Origin: CAJXQU01 sp965223825
GTDB lineage: Bacteria > Pseudomonadota > Gammaproteobacteria > CAJXQU01
DNA: 64,000 bases
Assembly: GCA_965223825.1 (NCBI GenBank)
Contig: OZ245018.1
Location: 806,001-870,000 of the forward strand
Direction of reading: 5' to 3'
In this document: positions 9,086 through 18,934 of the stretch, in pieces
How the letters are laid out: each line of letters begins with the position of its first letter
Numbering within the stretch: position 1 is the stretch's first letter
The notes under the pieces: generated by a model
Database searches by the model: none
Told to the model about the DNA's origin: nothing
Seen by the model: only the letters and a program-made list of their open reading frames with translations
Translations under genes and position numbers: made by a program

Positions 9086-9979
9086 ATGAGTAACACAGAG
9101 AATATTAAAGTTGCAATTGGGATCGCCACAGCAGGGCGCGCTCATATTGTGGCAGAAACTATTGAATATTTAATGACTCTGGATGAAAAGCCAGATGAAT
9201 TATTAATTTGTCCTGCGAGTGAAAAAGACATAGATCAAGAAAAACTGCTAAAGAGTATGATTGATTGCAAAATAGTGTTTGGGCCTCGCGGATTACCGGC
9301 TCAAAGAAATGTTTTGATGAGAGAGAGTATCTCCGACGTGATGATATTTTTAGATGATGATTATCTTCCCGCTTCCGACTTTGTCACGCAAGCAAGAGAA
9401 CTATTTGTATCTAATCATTCTATTGTGGTTGCAACAGGAAATGTTTTAGCCGACGGAATTTTAACGCAAGGTTTAACTTTTGAAGAGGCAAAGAAAATTT
9501 TGTCACAATCAAGCCCGATAAACGGCGGGTCAATTTCTAACACATACAATGCGTATGGATGTAACATGCTTATCCGTTTGGATGTTGCTAAAATGAATAA
9601 TGTCCAGTTTGATGAAGGGCTTCCTTTGTATGGATGGCTAGAAGATCTCGACTTTTCAAGAAGATTAAAACCATATGGTGAAATTGTGAGGTCCATGAGT
9701 CTTCGTGGTGTTCACTTGGGTACAAAAAAAGCAGGTAGAAGCCCAGGCAAACAATTAGGCTATTCTCAAATTGCAAACCCGGTATATTTGATCAGGAAAG
9801 GTTCAATGAGTTGGCCAAGGGCGGTAAGACTGATGAGCAAGAATGTGATTGCAAATACTGTTAAAAGTTTTAAACCCGAGCCTTGGGTCGATCGAGCAGG
9901 GCGGTTAAAAGGTAATTTACTCGCTTTCCGGGAACTATTAACTGGAAAATTAGATCCAAAACGAATTACTGCATTATAA
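9086..9979 (+). CDS. Glycosyltransferase family 2
   Basis: A 297-residue GT-A fold transferase. The start is ATG at 9086, one base after the flippase TGA and preceded by GAAGGG; a longer reading from 9053 overlaps the flippase and lacks a ribosome site. The N-terminus reads VAIGIATAGRAHIVAETIEYL. The metal-binding DxD motif is FLDDDYLPA, and GWLEDLDFSRRL is the typical C-terminal catalytic-base segment (ED). It probably adds a sugar to the same polysaccharide repeat unit as the upstream GT4. A terminator follows at 10034-10061. Confidence 0.82.
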   Translation: MSNTENIKVAIGIATAGRAHIVAETIEYLMTLDEKPDELLICPASEKDIDQEKLLKSMIDCKIVFGPRGLPAQRNVLMRESISDVMIFLDDDYLPASDFVTQARELFVSNHSIVVATGNVLADGILTQGLTFEEAKKILSQSSPINGGSISNTYNAYGCNMLIRLDVAKMNNVQFDEGLPLYGWLEDLDFSRRLKPYGEIVRSMSLRGVHLGTKKAGRSPGKQLGYSQIANPVYLIRKGSMSWPRAVRLMSKNVIANTVKSFKPEPWVDRAGRLKGNLLAFRELLTGKLDPKRITAL

Positions 9980-10014
9980 CTTTTATATTAAAAAAACAGC
10001 TTGATTTTCTGTTT

Positions 10015-10038
10015 GAAAAAGAAAAAGAAAAAGAAAAA
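10015..10038 (+). repeat. Short tandem GAAAAA repeat
   Basis: About four copies of the hexamer GAAAAA lie between the convergent GT2 and propeller genes, next to the terminator stem. It is probably simple-sequence slippage with no coding role. Confidence 0.6.
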
Positions 10039-10061
10039 GGGCAGTTCTAATTGCCCTTTTA
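10034..10061. terminator. Bidirectional rho-independent terminator
   Basis: A 9-bp perfect stem, AAAAGGGCA (10035-10043) with TGCCCTTTT (10052-10060), closes an 8-base loop. A-runs and T-runs flank both sides. It sits between the convergent GT2 gene and the propeller-protein gene, so it can serve both strands. Confidence 0.75.
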
Positions 10062-10089
10062 GTAGTGATAAATTAACAATAACTTTTAA

Positions 10090-13044
10090 TCATTTCTCTA
10101 TGGAAAAATCAAATGTCACACCATCACATCCATCGTTCCCATTAGGTCCAAAGGCGACATAGATAATATCCCCCGTTTGAAGTGAGCCCAATGTGGTATC
10201 AAAATCCAGATTAGGTGTGTCATCTGCAATAATGGAATGGCTCAAGGTGTTATTAACATAAACTCTGACATCCACACCATTCTCAGCTCCACAATCAGGG
10301 TTGGTAATAAAGCTGTTGTCGATAGAATAATTCCCCGCTAGTGACACTTGATACGCTACGATAGCAAATCGGTCATTAGCCGGTCCTTGTGAAGCCGCTT
10401 TTCCCGGGTGTGCGCCATCTGTTTTGAGACGACCGTATGCGAATTCGGAACTGTCAACACCACTAATGCCATCACTGTCATAGTGGTATCCATTCCAGCT
10501 CAGGTCGGTGTAATTACTGGCATTACCAATTACACCATTATTATTCCATAGGTAAGACCAGCCAGATGTGGGATTAGGCCCTTGAAAGTCATCCTGATAA
10601 TTTGCCACTGTAGAAGCCGCGAAATCACGTTTGTAATAACCGGGTCCAATTGATCCAGTGTAAATTAAATTAGGATCTGCACTGCTGATCGTAAGTGGAA
10701 AAGAAGACGACCAACTCATGCCATCATTTTCCAGACTCCATGTAGAGCCACTATCTATTGATCGATATAGCCCTTTTGCCGTGCTGTTATAACTTGGACC
10801 TGTGTACGCAGCAGAAGAACTTGCATAGAGAATATTCGGATTCGATGGGTTAACTGCTACATCACGAATGTAAGGTGTGGCTCCCATTGCACTGACTGAT
10901 GCACCGAGCAGTTGTGTGCAGGCTGGTGTTGAGAGGTTCATATCGCAGCGATAAATACCGCCTTTTGAATCGGTATTTTTATTTTCGCTTTTAAATACGG
11001 AAATAAAAACCACGCCCGTCGTTGTTTCATCAGAGCGAATATTTGTTACCCCTTGCCAGTTAGATCCATGAAATTCACCTTGACTGGATGAGAAGCCGCC
11101 ATTGATTGGGCCGGAAAATTCTGTCCAGTTGCTGCCGTCATTGGTGGAGTAGAAAAGGCCTGCTTCACCACCGGCATAATACGTCCCGTTCAAATCAATC
11201 GATGTTGCACGGCAACCACCACTACATGGGGAACTGATTTGTGACCATGTTGCGCCAGATGTGTTTTTACCGTCGGTTGTACGGTGAACATTACCATCTA
11301 TTGTGACAAGTAAAGTCTCGTGTGAGCTATCGGTCGAATCCAGTGAAAGACCATAAACCTCACTTGCCCCTGTTGGTGTATTGGTTGCGATGATCCAGTT
11401 TTGACCATAATCATTACTGTAGGTCAGTGTTTGATCACCACCTTGGCTAGGTGAGGATGACATCCAAACATTGGATGGATCTGCCGGATCGGAGAGCAAG
11501 GCGTAAACATTACCACCAAAAGCAACTTCATATTCATTCGTTCCTGAGCTGAAATCAACACCACGCCAGTCATCAGGTAGTGGATTTAGATAGTCATGAA
11601 AAAAATTACAGGATTTCCAATAACTTCCCGCATCCTGACTGACCCAACAACCAATATCCTGAAGACCGATATATAAAGTATCTGGATCAGTATCGTTTGC
11701 TTCGATCAAGGTGGCGGTTATATTGTCTATGCCTGTTGATTGCCACAGATCAGAAGTTGATGAGTTTTCAGTTGTGTAGGCAGGTAAGAAATCAAGAGTG
11801 GGTGTGCCACTATCTGAATAAGTGCCTTTGAAAGCAAACTGAATAGTGACCCAAAATATTGTATCGTTATCCGTGTAGGTTAGATCATAACCAAGCGTTT
11901 TCGCAGTTTCACCACCAATGATTGTTCCAAAGACGGTATGTGTGCGTGACCATCCCGCTCGCCAGCTTTCAGCTGTAGAGCCAGTATAGTCACGATTATA
12001 GGCGAGTACTTCCGAATTCCAGCTTGAGCCATTATGAAAAATTCGCCAAGCCACAGGATGCGAAGCTCCCCAATACCAACTGAAGGTTGAGTCGATACTG
12101 CGAATTTGTTGATCGTTCCCAGCGATCGGCCACAGGAAGCCTTTGTGATCATTTTGAGAATGAATTTCAGTGCAGGAATTGGGGTTTATTTCTATGTCTG
12201 AACAATAAAACGTTTTACCCATCTTGTTTGAGTCATATGTAGAAATGTAGACATGATTGACGTTGTTAGAATCAGGAGTAGGGTGAAAAACGACATCAAC
12301 CATATCACTGAGGGTATTTGCTACCTGTGACCAGCTTGTACCGCCATTTGTGCTTAAAAGCAAAGCATTATCAGCTTGACCGTTAGAGAAGCGATCATCT
12401 TCAGAAAGAGCAAGAATGGTATTTGGATCTGCTGGATGAATGGCCAGTTTCATGATGGTTGGATTACTGATCGTGCTTGTTAGGTCAGCAGCCAAACTGA
12501 ATGTGGCTCCAGCATCTGTACTTTTATAAATTTTGCTGTCTTGTGCATTGTATTGCGAACGAATAGAAGCGTAGACAATATTTCCATTCGAAGGAGCAAA
12601 AGCGATAGATTTAACAACGATATTACTGCCTGGATCGGATGAAAAGCTGACAGGCGCAAAACTTTGCCCTTTGTTGCTACTTCTGCTGATCCCTATTGAT
12701 TCACCAGCACCACCACTACCCGTACGTTCACCAGACAGTAAAATGATATTCTCATTTGTCGGATGAAAGGCGACAGATTGGACGTGTTTCATTTGTAAAC
12801 CATGGCTGATATCACCGACGGATTCCCAAGATGTCCCACTGTTGCGACTGATATACGCACCACCCAAATCTGATGTTGCAACTACTAAACCGGTTGGACC
12901 GACACCAACAGAATTAAAAGCACCACCTCCACCTGGATTTATACGTTGCCATTCAGCATGTGATGTATATGAAATGGATAAAGTTAGAATTGATAAAGAA
13001 ATGACGATAAATCGTCTGGAAAATAAATGAAGTAGTGACTTCAC
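10090..13044 (-). CDS. Secreted BNR/sialidase-like beta-propeller protein (GH74-like) with C-terminal beta-sandwich domain
   Basis: The GTG at 13044 is preferred because GGGAGGG lies 7 bases upstream and it gives a clean signal peptide (MKSLLHLFSRRF... cleaved near SHA). The longer reading from 13071 spoils both. The 984-residue product opens INPGGGGAFNSVG and SDLGGAYISRNSGTSWE. It then repeats Asp-box-like segments (StNGGTSW, STNDGSNW, SIDSGSTW), the pattern of two-propeller GH74 xyloglucanase relatives and sortilin-type propellers. Residues from about 815 form a separate beta-sandwich that is probably carbohydrate-binding. Catalytic residues cannot be assigned with confidence, so enzyme activity is uncertain. 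No membrane anchor is seen. The gene stands alone next to the polysaccharide block, with a terminator at its end. Confidence 0.72.
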   Translation of the reverse strand: MKSLLHLFSRRFIVISLSILTLSISYTSHAEWQRINPGGGGAFNSVGVGPTGLVVATSDLGGAYISRNSGTSWESVGDISHGLQMKHVQSVAFHPTNENIILLSGERTGSGGAGESIGISRSSNKGQSFAPVSFSSDPGSNIVVKSIAFAPSNGNIVYASIRSQYNAQDSKIYKSTDAGATFSLAADLTSTISNPTIMKLAIHPADPNTILALSEDDRFSNGQADNALLLSTNGGTSWSQVANTLSDMVDVVFHPTPDSNNVNHVYISTYDSNKMGKTFYCSDIEINPNSCTEIHSQNDHKGFLWPIAGNDQQIRSIDSTFSWYWGASHPVAWRIFHNGSSWNSEVLAYNRDYTGSTAESWRAGWSRTHTVFGTIIGGETAKTLGYDLTYTDNDTIFWVTIQFAFKGTYSDSGTPTLDFLPAYTTENSSTSDLWQSTGIDNITATLIEANDTDPDTLYIGLQDIGCWVSQDAGSYWKSCNFFHDYLNPLPDDWRGVDFSSGTNEYEVAFGGNVYALLSDPADPSNVWMSSSPSQGGDQTLTYSNDYGQNWIIATNTPTGASEVYGLSLDSTDSSHETLLVTIDGNVHRTTDGKNTSGATWSQISSPCSGGCRATSIDLNGTYYAGGEAGLFYSTNDGSNWTEFSGPINGGFSSSQGEFHGSNWQGVTNIRSDETTTGVVFISVFKSENKNTDSKGGIYRCDMNLSTPACTQLLGASVSAMGATPYIRDVAVNPSNPNILYASSSAAYTGPSYNSTAKGLYRSIDSGSTWSLENDGMSWSSSFPLTISSADPNLIYTGSIGPGYYKRDFAASTVANYQDDFQGPNPTSGWSYLWNNNGVIGNASNYTDLSWNGYHYDSDGISGVDSSEFAYGRLKTDGAHPGKAASQGPANDRFAIVAYQVSLAGNYSIDNSFITNPDCGAENGVDVRVYVNNTLSHSIIADDTPNLDFDTTLGSLQTGDIIYVAFGPNGNDGCDGVTFDFSIEK

Positions 13045-13319
13045 GAACAACCCTCCCAAATTGATGAACAATAAAGTACGAGTCGCAAAGGATAGTCATA
13101 AAAAGATGATCATGTTTTCTAGTAATTGTTAAACAAAAACAACTGCTGAAAAATCAAAATGTAAAAACTGGAACTTAAAGAAAAAAAAGAAATGAAAAGT
13201 GATTGGAATTTGACGAATAAATTCTTTAAATATTTTTAATAAAAGAATCGTCAATAAACTATTTTTCTAACGGGCATTTTTCCCACTAATTATAAGCATA
13301 ATAAATTAATTTTTAATAG

Positions 13320-13763
13320 TTATTTATGTTGAAGAATTTTATCCAGCGCATTACCAAATGCTTGGCGATCTGCTTGATTGAGAGCGGCGGGACCACCCGT
13401 TTGAATTCCGCTACTTCGGAGTGTTTCTAAAAAATCGCGTGTGTCGAGGCGTTCTTTAATTGAGTCAGGAGAAAAAATTTCTCCGCGAAAGCTCAATGCT
13501 TTTCCACCTTTTTCGAGTACTGCATCAGCAAGTGGGATGTCACTGGTGATCACGAGATCACTTTTTTCCAAACGTTTGACGATTTCATTGTCGGCAACGT
13601 CAAACCCTGATGGGACTTTTAAGAAGTGGATATGCGGTGAGGGGGGGAGGCGCATGAATTGATTAGCGACGAGGGTGACATCGGTTTTTGTTCTGTTTGC
13701 AGCTCGAAAAAGAATCTCTTTGATCACAACTGGGCAAGCATCTCCATCTATCCAGATTTTCAT
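13320..13763 (-). CDS. yaiI: YaiI/YqxD family protein (DUF188, PIN-like)
   Basis: A 147-residue protein starting MKIWIDGDACPVVIKEIL, the signature of the YaiI/YqxD (DUF188) family. Conserved acidic residues occur in VADNEIV and SDIPLADAVLEKGG, as in PIN-like nuclease folds. The biochemical role is not established. I start at the ATG at 13763, the usual family start. An in-frame GTG at 13814 would add a basic 17-residue extension without a ribosome site. It lies just downstream of tex on the same strand. Confidence 0.85.
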   Translation of the reverse strand: MKIWIDGDACPVVIKEILFRAANRTKTDVTLVANQFMRLPPSPHIHFLKVPSGFDVADNEIVKRLEKSDLVITSDIPLADAVLEKGGKALSFRGEIFSPDSIKERLDTRDFLETLRSSGIQTGGPAALNQADRQAFGNALDKILQHK

Positions 13764-13825
13764 AATACTTGCCCGAGCACGTGATCTTTTTTCATCGTTT
13801 GTTTTCCGAGACACAGATCGTCATA

Positions 13826-16183
13826 TTATTTTAAAGCTTTTTGCAGTGCTTCGGCTAATGCAGAGGCTGGTTTGGTTTGTTGATGTCTATTCGCGGCATG
13901 TCCGCTGTTACGTCCTTTGTTTTTTTGATTGTGTGAGCGGTGAGCTTGATCAGCGCGTTGATTCGGCTTGTTTTGTTTTGTTGTACTGGTGGAGTCATTG
14001 CTGGCACCTTTGCCTGGTTCTGACTTCATTGACAGTGCAATGCGTTTTCTTTGTTCATCAACTTCCATTACACGAACTTTGACCACCTGACCGGTTTTTA
14101 CAAACTCATGTGGATCTTTTACAAAGCGATCAGCCAATTCCGAAATATGCACAAGTCCATCTTGATGAACACCGATGTCTACAAACGCACCGAAGTTGGT
14201 GACATTAGTAACAACCCCTTCGAGTTGCATGCCGATAACGAGATCAGATAGTTTTTCAATGCCATCTGCAAATGAAGCGGTGGTGAATTCAGGTCGAGGA
14301 TCACGGCCAGGTTTGTCTAACTCACTGATGATATCGACGATGGTCGGGACGCCAAATTGATCATCCGTATAATCATTAGCGCTTAATGTATTCAGAAAGG
14401 CGCTGTCGCCAACGAGTTCACTAATTTCACGTGATTGTTGTTGTGAAATACGCTCAACAACGGGGTACGCTTCTGGATGCACAGCTGACGCATCCAATGG
14501 ATTGAGGCCATCGCGGATGCGTAAAAAACCAGCGGCTTGTTCATAGGCTTTTGGTCCCAGTCGTGGAATTTCCAAAAATTGTTCGCGGCTTTTAAAGGCA
14601 CCGTGCTGATCACGAAATGCGACGAGGTTGTTCGCCAGCGATGAATTTAAACCTGAGACGCGACTCAATAGTGCAGCAGAGGCGATATTCACATCGACAC
14701 CGACCGCATTAACACAATCTTCCACCACCCCTTCAAGTGATCGGGCAAGTTGCAGTTGGTTTACGTCGTGTTGATATTGACCAACACCGATCGACTTAGG
14801 GTCAATTTTTACAAGCTCGGCGAGCGGGTCTTGCAAACGGCGTGCGATTGATACTGCTCCACGAATTGAAACATCGAGATCAGGAAATTCATTCGCGGCC
14901 AGTTCAGATGCTGAATAAACCGATGCGCCAGCTTCCGACACCATGATTTTTTGTAAGCCCATATTTGGATTTTGCTTGATCAAATCGGCCGCTAATTGAT
15001 CGGTTTCACGAGAAGCGGTTCCGTTACCAATGCTGATCAAATTGACATTGTGTTTTTTGACTAAATTACTCAGCGTCGCGAGTGATTGGTCCCAGTTTTT
15101 TTTCGGTGCATGCGGATAAATTGTGGCGTGATCCACGAGCTTGCCAGTACTATCGACGACGGCGACTTTGACACCGGTGCGTAACCCAGGATCAAGGCCA
15201 AGCGTTGCGCGTGCACCGGCAGGTGCGGCCAAGAGGAGATCATTTAAATTGATCGAGAAAACCCGAATCGCCTCTTCTTCTGCCTGCTCACGTAAACGGG
15301 TTTTTAGATCCAGATCAAGATGCATATGGATTTTCACTTTCCATGCCCAGTTAACGACTTCTTGCAACCATTTATCAGCTGCACGGTTGTTATCAACAAT
15401 TTGGAAAGTGTGCGCAATTTTCTCAATCGCAGGGTGTGTTTTATTGACTTGATCGTCACCAACAGGGATATCGAGGGTCAGGCTTAACATCCCTTCATTA
15501 CGACCACGGAAGAGGGCTAATGCACGATGCGATGGGATCTTGCTGATATTTTCAGCGTATTCGAAGTAATCCGAAAATTTTTGTCCTTCTTGTTCCTTGC
15601 CTTTTATCACAGTCGAGATCAATACGCCGTGTTTCCATAGCATTTCGCGTAACTCACCGATCAATTCTGCATTCTCAGAGAACTGCTCCATGAGTATTTG
15701 TTTTGCACCATCGAGCGCATCTTTTATTGTCGCAATGTTATGTTCTTCATTTAAAAAAGTCGTTGCCTCTGTTTCCGGATCACGTGTTGGATCGGAAAAG
15801 AGCATCTCCGCCAGTGGTTCCAGACCCGCTTCGCGTGCAATTTGTGCTTTAGTCCGTCGTTTGGGTTTGTAAGGAAGATATAAATCTTCAAGGATGGTCT
15901 TTGTTTCCGCCGCTTCGATGGATTCACGTAGCTCATCTGTGAGTTTTCCCTGCTCTTCGATGCTCTTAAGGATGCTTGCGCGACGATCGTCTAATTCGCG
16001 TAAATAACGTAAACGCTCATCTAGATTACGCAGCTGTGTGTCGTCTAGACCACCGGTTTTTTCTTTTCGGTAGCGTGCAATAAACGGCACAGTAGAGCCT
16101 TCATCTAATAGCGCAATGGCCGCTTCAGTTTGTTGGGTGGAGACATTCAGTTCAGTCGCGATACGCGCGGCGATCGTTTGCAT
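13826..16183 (-). CDS. tex: Tex family RNA-binding transcription accessory protein
   Basis: A 785-residue Tex protein, close to the usual length. It has the N-terminal helical region (STVPFIARYRKEKTGGLDD), a YqgF-like RNase H fold (LGLDPGLRTGVKVAVVD), helix-hairpin-helix motifs around residues 500-570, and an S1 domain at about 655-725 (LEGVVTNVTNFGAFVDIGVH). A lysine/glutamine-rich basic tail follows. Tex binds nucleic acid and influences transcription and stress tolerance; in related bacteria it is needed for toxin gene expression. A separate nuclease activity is not implied. ATG at 16183. Confidence 0.93.
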   Translation of the reverse strand: MQTIAARIATELNVSTQQTEAAIALLDEGSTVPFIARYRKEKTGGLDDTQLRNLDERLRYLRELDDRRASILKSIEEQGKLTDELRESIEAAETKTILEDLYLPYKPKRRTKAQIAREAGLEPLAEMLFSDPTRDPETEATTFLNEEHNIATIKDALDGAKQILMEQFSENAELIGELREMLWKHGVLISTVIKGKEQEGQKFSDYFEYAENISKIPSHRALALFRGRNEGMLSLTLDIPVGDDQVNKTHPAIEKIAHTFQIVDNNRAADKWLQEVVNWAWKVKIHMHLDLDLKTRLREQAEEEAIRVFSINLNDLLLAAPAGARATLGLDPGLRTGVKVAVVDSTGKLVDHATIYPHAPKKNWDQSLATLSNLVKKHNVNLISIGNGTASRETDQLAADLIKQNPNMGLQKIMVSEAGASVYSASELAANEFPDLDVSIRGAVSIARRLQDPLAELVKIDPKSIGVGQYQHDVNQLQLARSLEGVVEDCVNAVGVDVNIASAALLSRVSGLNSSLANNLVAFRDQHGAFKSREQFLEIPRLGPKAYEQAAGFLRIRDGLNPLDASAVHPEAYPVVERISQQQSREISELVGDSAFLNTLSANDYTDDQFGVPTIVDIISELDKPGRDPRPEFTTASFADGIEKLSDLVIGMQLEGVVTNVTNFGAFVDIGVHQDGLVHISELADRFVKDPHEFVKTGQVVKVRVMEVDEQRKRIALSMKSEPGKGASNDSTSTTKQNKPNQRADQAHRSHNQKNKGRNSGHAANRHQQTKPASALAEALQKALK

Positions 16184-16293
16184 AGGGTTCGTTATTCCTT
16201 AAAGAGGACCGAGTCGGGTCTGGATTGGTATCTCTGAATTTAGTAGTGGGTCGAGATTAGAGAAATTCTTTATGAATATGGTGTTGATCGTAT

Positions 16294-17235
16294 TCAATGG
16301 ATTGAGGCATTCGGAGGGCGAATATTGTCGTCGAAAAGTCGCTCGATATCAATCGCATCCAGTGCGTATTGTTTGTTACAAAATTCGCAACGTATTTCAA
16401 TACTACCTTGTTCTTTAATAATGTCATCCGCTTCAGTTCTGCCCAGTGATCGAATGGCATTTTCAATTTTCAGTGTCGAGCAAGTGCATTGGAAGCAGAT
16501 AGGTTTTCCATCGAATAAGCGCACATCATCTTCATGAAATAGTCGGTGTAATAACTGACCCTTATCTAACGTTAATAATTCTTCTGAACTGATCGTGTCC
16601 GTTAATGCCGTGGCATGATGCCAATCTTCAATGTCATTGTCGACGTAATCATTAGAAGTTTGTGCGGAGTTCGGCAAACGTTGTAATAATAATCCGGCGG
16701 CCGTAGTTGGGTTTGAGGCAAGGTAGAGACGTGTTTGTAATTGCTCGGATTGTTGGAAATATGTTTGTAAACATTCGGACAGTGTCTCACCTTCAAGACT
16801 GACAATACCTTGGTAGCGATCATTGACCGGTGATGCTTCGTCGTTCACAAGTGAGATGACGATTTGACCATCGCCAAAGAGTTCGGACAATTTCGGTGAC
16901 AGGTTTTGCATTAAGCTACCGGTTTCGTCAAACGCGGTCTGATCAAACTTGGCCAAACCACGTATTTCGCCGTCGGAAGTCGCTTGCACAACCAGCATTT
17001 CGATCGGACCAATGCTATTGATCTGTAGAATCAATGAGCCTTCATACTTTAGCGTTGCGGCGAGCAAACAAATTGCCGCGGTTGCTTCGCCCAATACGTT
17101 TTCAACCGCGCTAGGGTAATCACGGCAAGCGCGGATCTGCTGCCAGGCTTGTTCAAGGTGAATCCATTCGCCGCGTACTTGTGTGTTTTCAAGCAGGAAG
17201 CGACGCAGCGTGTCGTTTTCTATCGTGTTACTCAT
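16294..17235 (-). CDS. hslO: Hsp33 redox-regulated chaperone HslO
   Basis: A 313-residue Hsp33. The N-terminal domain contains the family motif RGEWIHLEQAWQQI. The C-terminal zinc-binding redox switch is complete: C-x-C in CFQCTCS and C-x2-C in CEFCNKQY. Under oxidative stress the cysteines form disulfides, zinc is lost, and the protein becomes an active holdase in the cytoplasm. Its ATG is 4 bases downstream of the fumarase stop, so the two are probably co-transcribed. Confidence 0.95.
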   Translation of the reverse strand: MSNTIENDTLRRFLLENTQVRGEWIHLEQAWQQIRACRDYPSAVENVLGEATAAICLLAATLKYEGSLILQINSIGPIEMLVVQATSDGEIRGLAKFDQTAFDETGSLMQNLSPKLSELFGDGQIVISLVNDEASPVNDRYQGIVSLEGETLSECLQTYFQQSEQLQTRLYLASNPTTAAGLLLQRLPNSAQTSNDYVDNDIEDWHHATALTDTISSEELLTLDKGQLLHRLFHEDDVRLFDGKPICFQCTCSTLKIENAIRSLGRTEADDIIKEQGSIEIRCEFCNKQYALDAIDIERLFDDNIRPPNASIH

Positions 17236-17239
17236 AAGC

Positions 17240-18757
17240 TCAGGCAGATTTTCGTTCCAGGATCAGTTGTTGCCATTTGACAGGGCCACTTTGGTGAACA
17301 GCGGTTCCATTCACATCAACGGCAACTGTCACGGGCATGTCCTGTACTTCAAACTCATGGATTGCTTCCATTCCCAAATCTTCAAACGCAACAACGCGGG
17401 ATTTTTTAATCGCTTTTGACACGAGATAGGCCGCGCCGCCAACCGCCATTAAATAAACGGCTTTATGATTCTTGATCGACTCAATCGCAATCGGGCCGCG
17501 CTCAGCTTTTCCGACCATGCCGAGCAGACCGGTTTTTTCCAACATCATATCGGTGAATTTATCCATACGGGTTGCCGTGGTAGGGCCTGCTGGGCCAACG
17601 ACTTCATCACGTACTGGATCAACCGGCCCGACGTAGTAAATAAAGCGATTCTTGAAATCAACATTTTCCGGTAGTGCTTCGCCGCGTGCGAACATGTCGG
17701 CGATCCGTTTATGCGCCGCATCGCGGCCTGTGAGCATATTACCGGAGAGCAATAACGTTTGGCCCGGTTGCCAGCTTTCGATTTCTTCTTGGGTGACGTC
17801 ATCTAAATTGACACGTTTTGCGCTTGGACCGACGTCCCAAGTGATTTCTGGCCAATCATCCAAATTTGGTGGTGTTTGGAAAGACGGGCCGGTGCCATCC
17901 AAAACGAAATGGGCATGGCGAGTGGCGGCGCAGTTGGGGATCATGGCAACGGGTAAGTTGGCCGCATGTGTTGGAAAATCGCTGACTTTCACATCCAGTA
18001 CCGTGGTTAAACCACCGAGGCCTTGTGCACCGATGCCGAGATCATTCACCGCGTCCATAATTTCAATACGCAATTCTTCAGCCCGTGTTTGTGGGCCGCG
18101 CGCGCGTAATTCTTGAATGTCGATGGGTTCCATTAAAGATTCTTTCGCGAGGATCATGGCTTTTTCTGCTGTGCCGCCAATGCCGATACCGAGCATTCCC
18201 GGCGGACACCAACCGGCGCCCATTGTCGGCACCGTTTTCACAACCCATTCCACAATGCTGTCAGACGGGTTGAGCATGACGAATTTTGATTTTGCTTCCG
18301 AGCCGCCGCCTTTCGCGGCTACGTCGACCACCAGTTTATCGCCGGGGACGACTTCCATATTGATCACTGCAGGCGTGTTGTCGCCGGTATTTTTACGCGC
18401 ACCTGCCGGATCAGCAAGAACTGAAGCGCGTAGAATATTGTCCGGATCGTTATACGCACGTCGCACGCCTTCATTGACCATGTCCGTGACGCTCAGCTCA
18501 CTATCCCATTGAATGTCCATGCCGATTTTCAGAAACACCGTGACAATGCCCGTGTCCTGACAGATTGGGCGGCGACCCTCTGCACACATGCGCGAGTTGA
18601 TTAGAATCTGCGCCATGGCGTCTTTCGCGGATTGAGATTCTTCCTTTTCGTAGGCCTGGTGCACGGCTTGAATGAAATCGATCGGGTGATAGCTGGAGAT
18701 AAATTGCAACGCGTCGGTAACGCTGTCGATGAGGTCGTCTTGTTTGATTACAGTCAT
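17240..18757 (-). CDS. Class I fumarate hydratase, Fe-S
   Basis: A 505-residue single-chain class I fumarase with fused alpha and beta domains (E. coli FumA/FumB are 548). The cysteines for the 4Fe-4S cluster are visible in RRPICQDTGIVTVF, GAGWCPPGMLGIG and PNCAATRHAHF. The C-terminal beta domain includes YYVGPVDPVRDEVVGPAGPT and the MVGKAERG loop. It hydrates fumarate to malate in the TCA cycle. Class I enzymes lose activity when superoxide attacks the cluster, so the link to the oxidative-stress chaperone hslO directly downstream is sensible. ATG at 18757. Confidence 0.93.
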   Translation of the reverse strand: MTVIKQDDLIDSVTDALQFISSYHPIDFIQAVHQAYEKEESQSAKDAMAQILINSRMCAEGRRPICQDTGIVTVFLKIGMDIQWDSELSVTDMVNEGVRRAYNDPDNILRASVLADPAGARKNTGDNTPAVINMEVVPGDKLVVDVAAKGGGSEAKSKFVMLNPSDSIVEWVVKTVPTMGAGWCPPGMLGIGIGGTAEKAMILAKESLMEPIDIQELRARGPQTRAEELRIEIMDAVNDLGIGAQGLGGLTTVLDVKVSDFPTHAANLPVAMIPNCAATRHAHFVLDGTGPSFQTPPNLDDWPEITWDVGPSAKRVNLDDVTQEEIESWQPGQTLLLSGNMLTGRDAAHKRIADMFARGEALPENVDFKNRFIYYVGPVDPVRDEVVGPAGPTTATRMDKFTDMMLEKTGLLGMVGKAERGPIAIESIKNHKAVYLMAVGGAAYLVSKAIKKSRVVAFEDLGMEAIHEFEVQDMPVTVAVDVNGTAVHQSGPVKWQQLILERKSA

Positions 18758-18875
18758 AATAATCTCTGAATAAAGTCGTTAACCGTCATTATACCTGCAC
18801 CTTCGCCTATCTGTAATTGCTAGAAGTGGCCGTATTACTTGGGGTTTGTGTTAACTTGTTTTACTTTGCAGAAAC

Positions 18876-18900
18876 AAAAAAGTCGCAATCACCTGATCGC
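18876..18900 (-). terminator. Probable terminator of the YVTN gene
   Basis: On the minus strand a six-pair stem, GCGATC with GATTGC (one G-U pair, 18885-18900), closes an AGGT loop. It is followed by a run of T (18876-18881). It lies 34-60 bases after the stop of the YVTN gene. Confidence 0.5.
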
Positions 18901-18934
18901 AGCTTTATGTGTTTGAATGATAGCGGCTTTCTGC

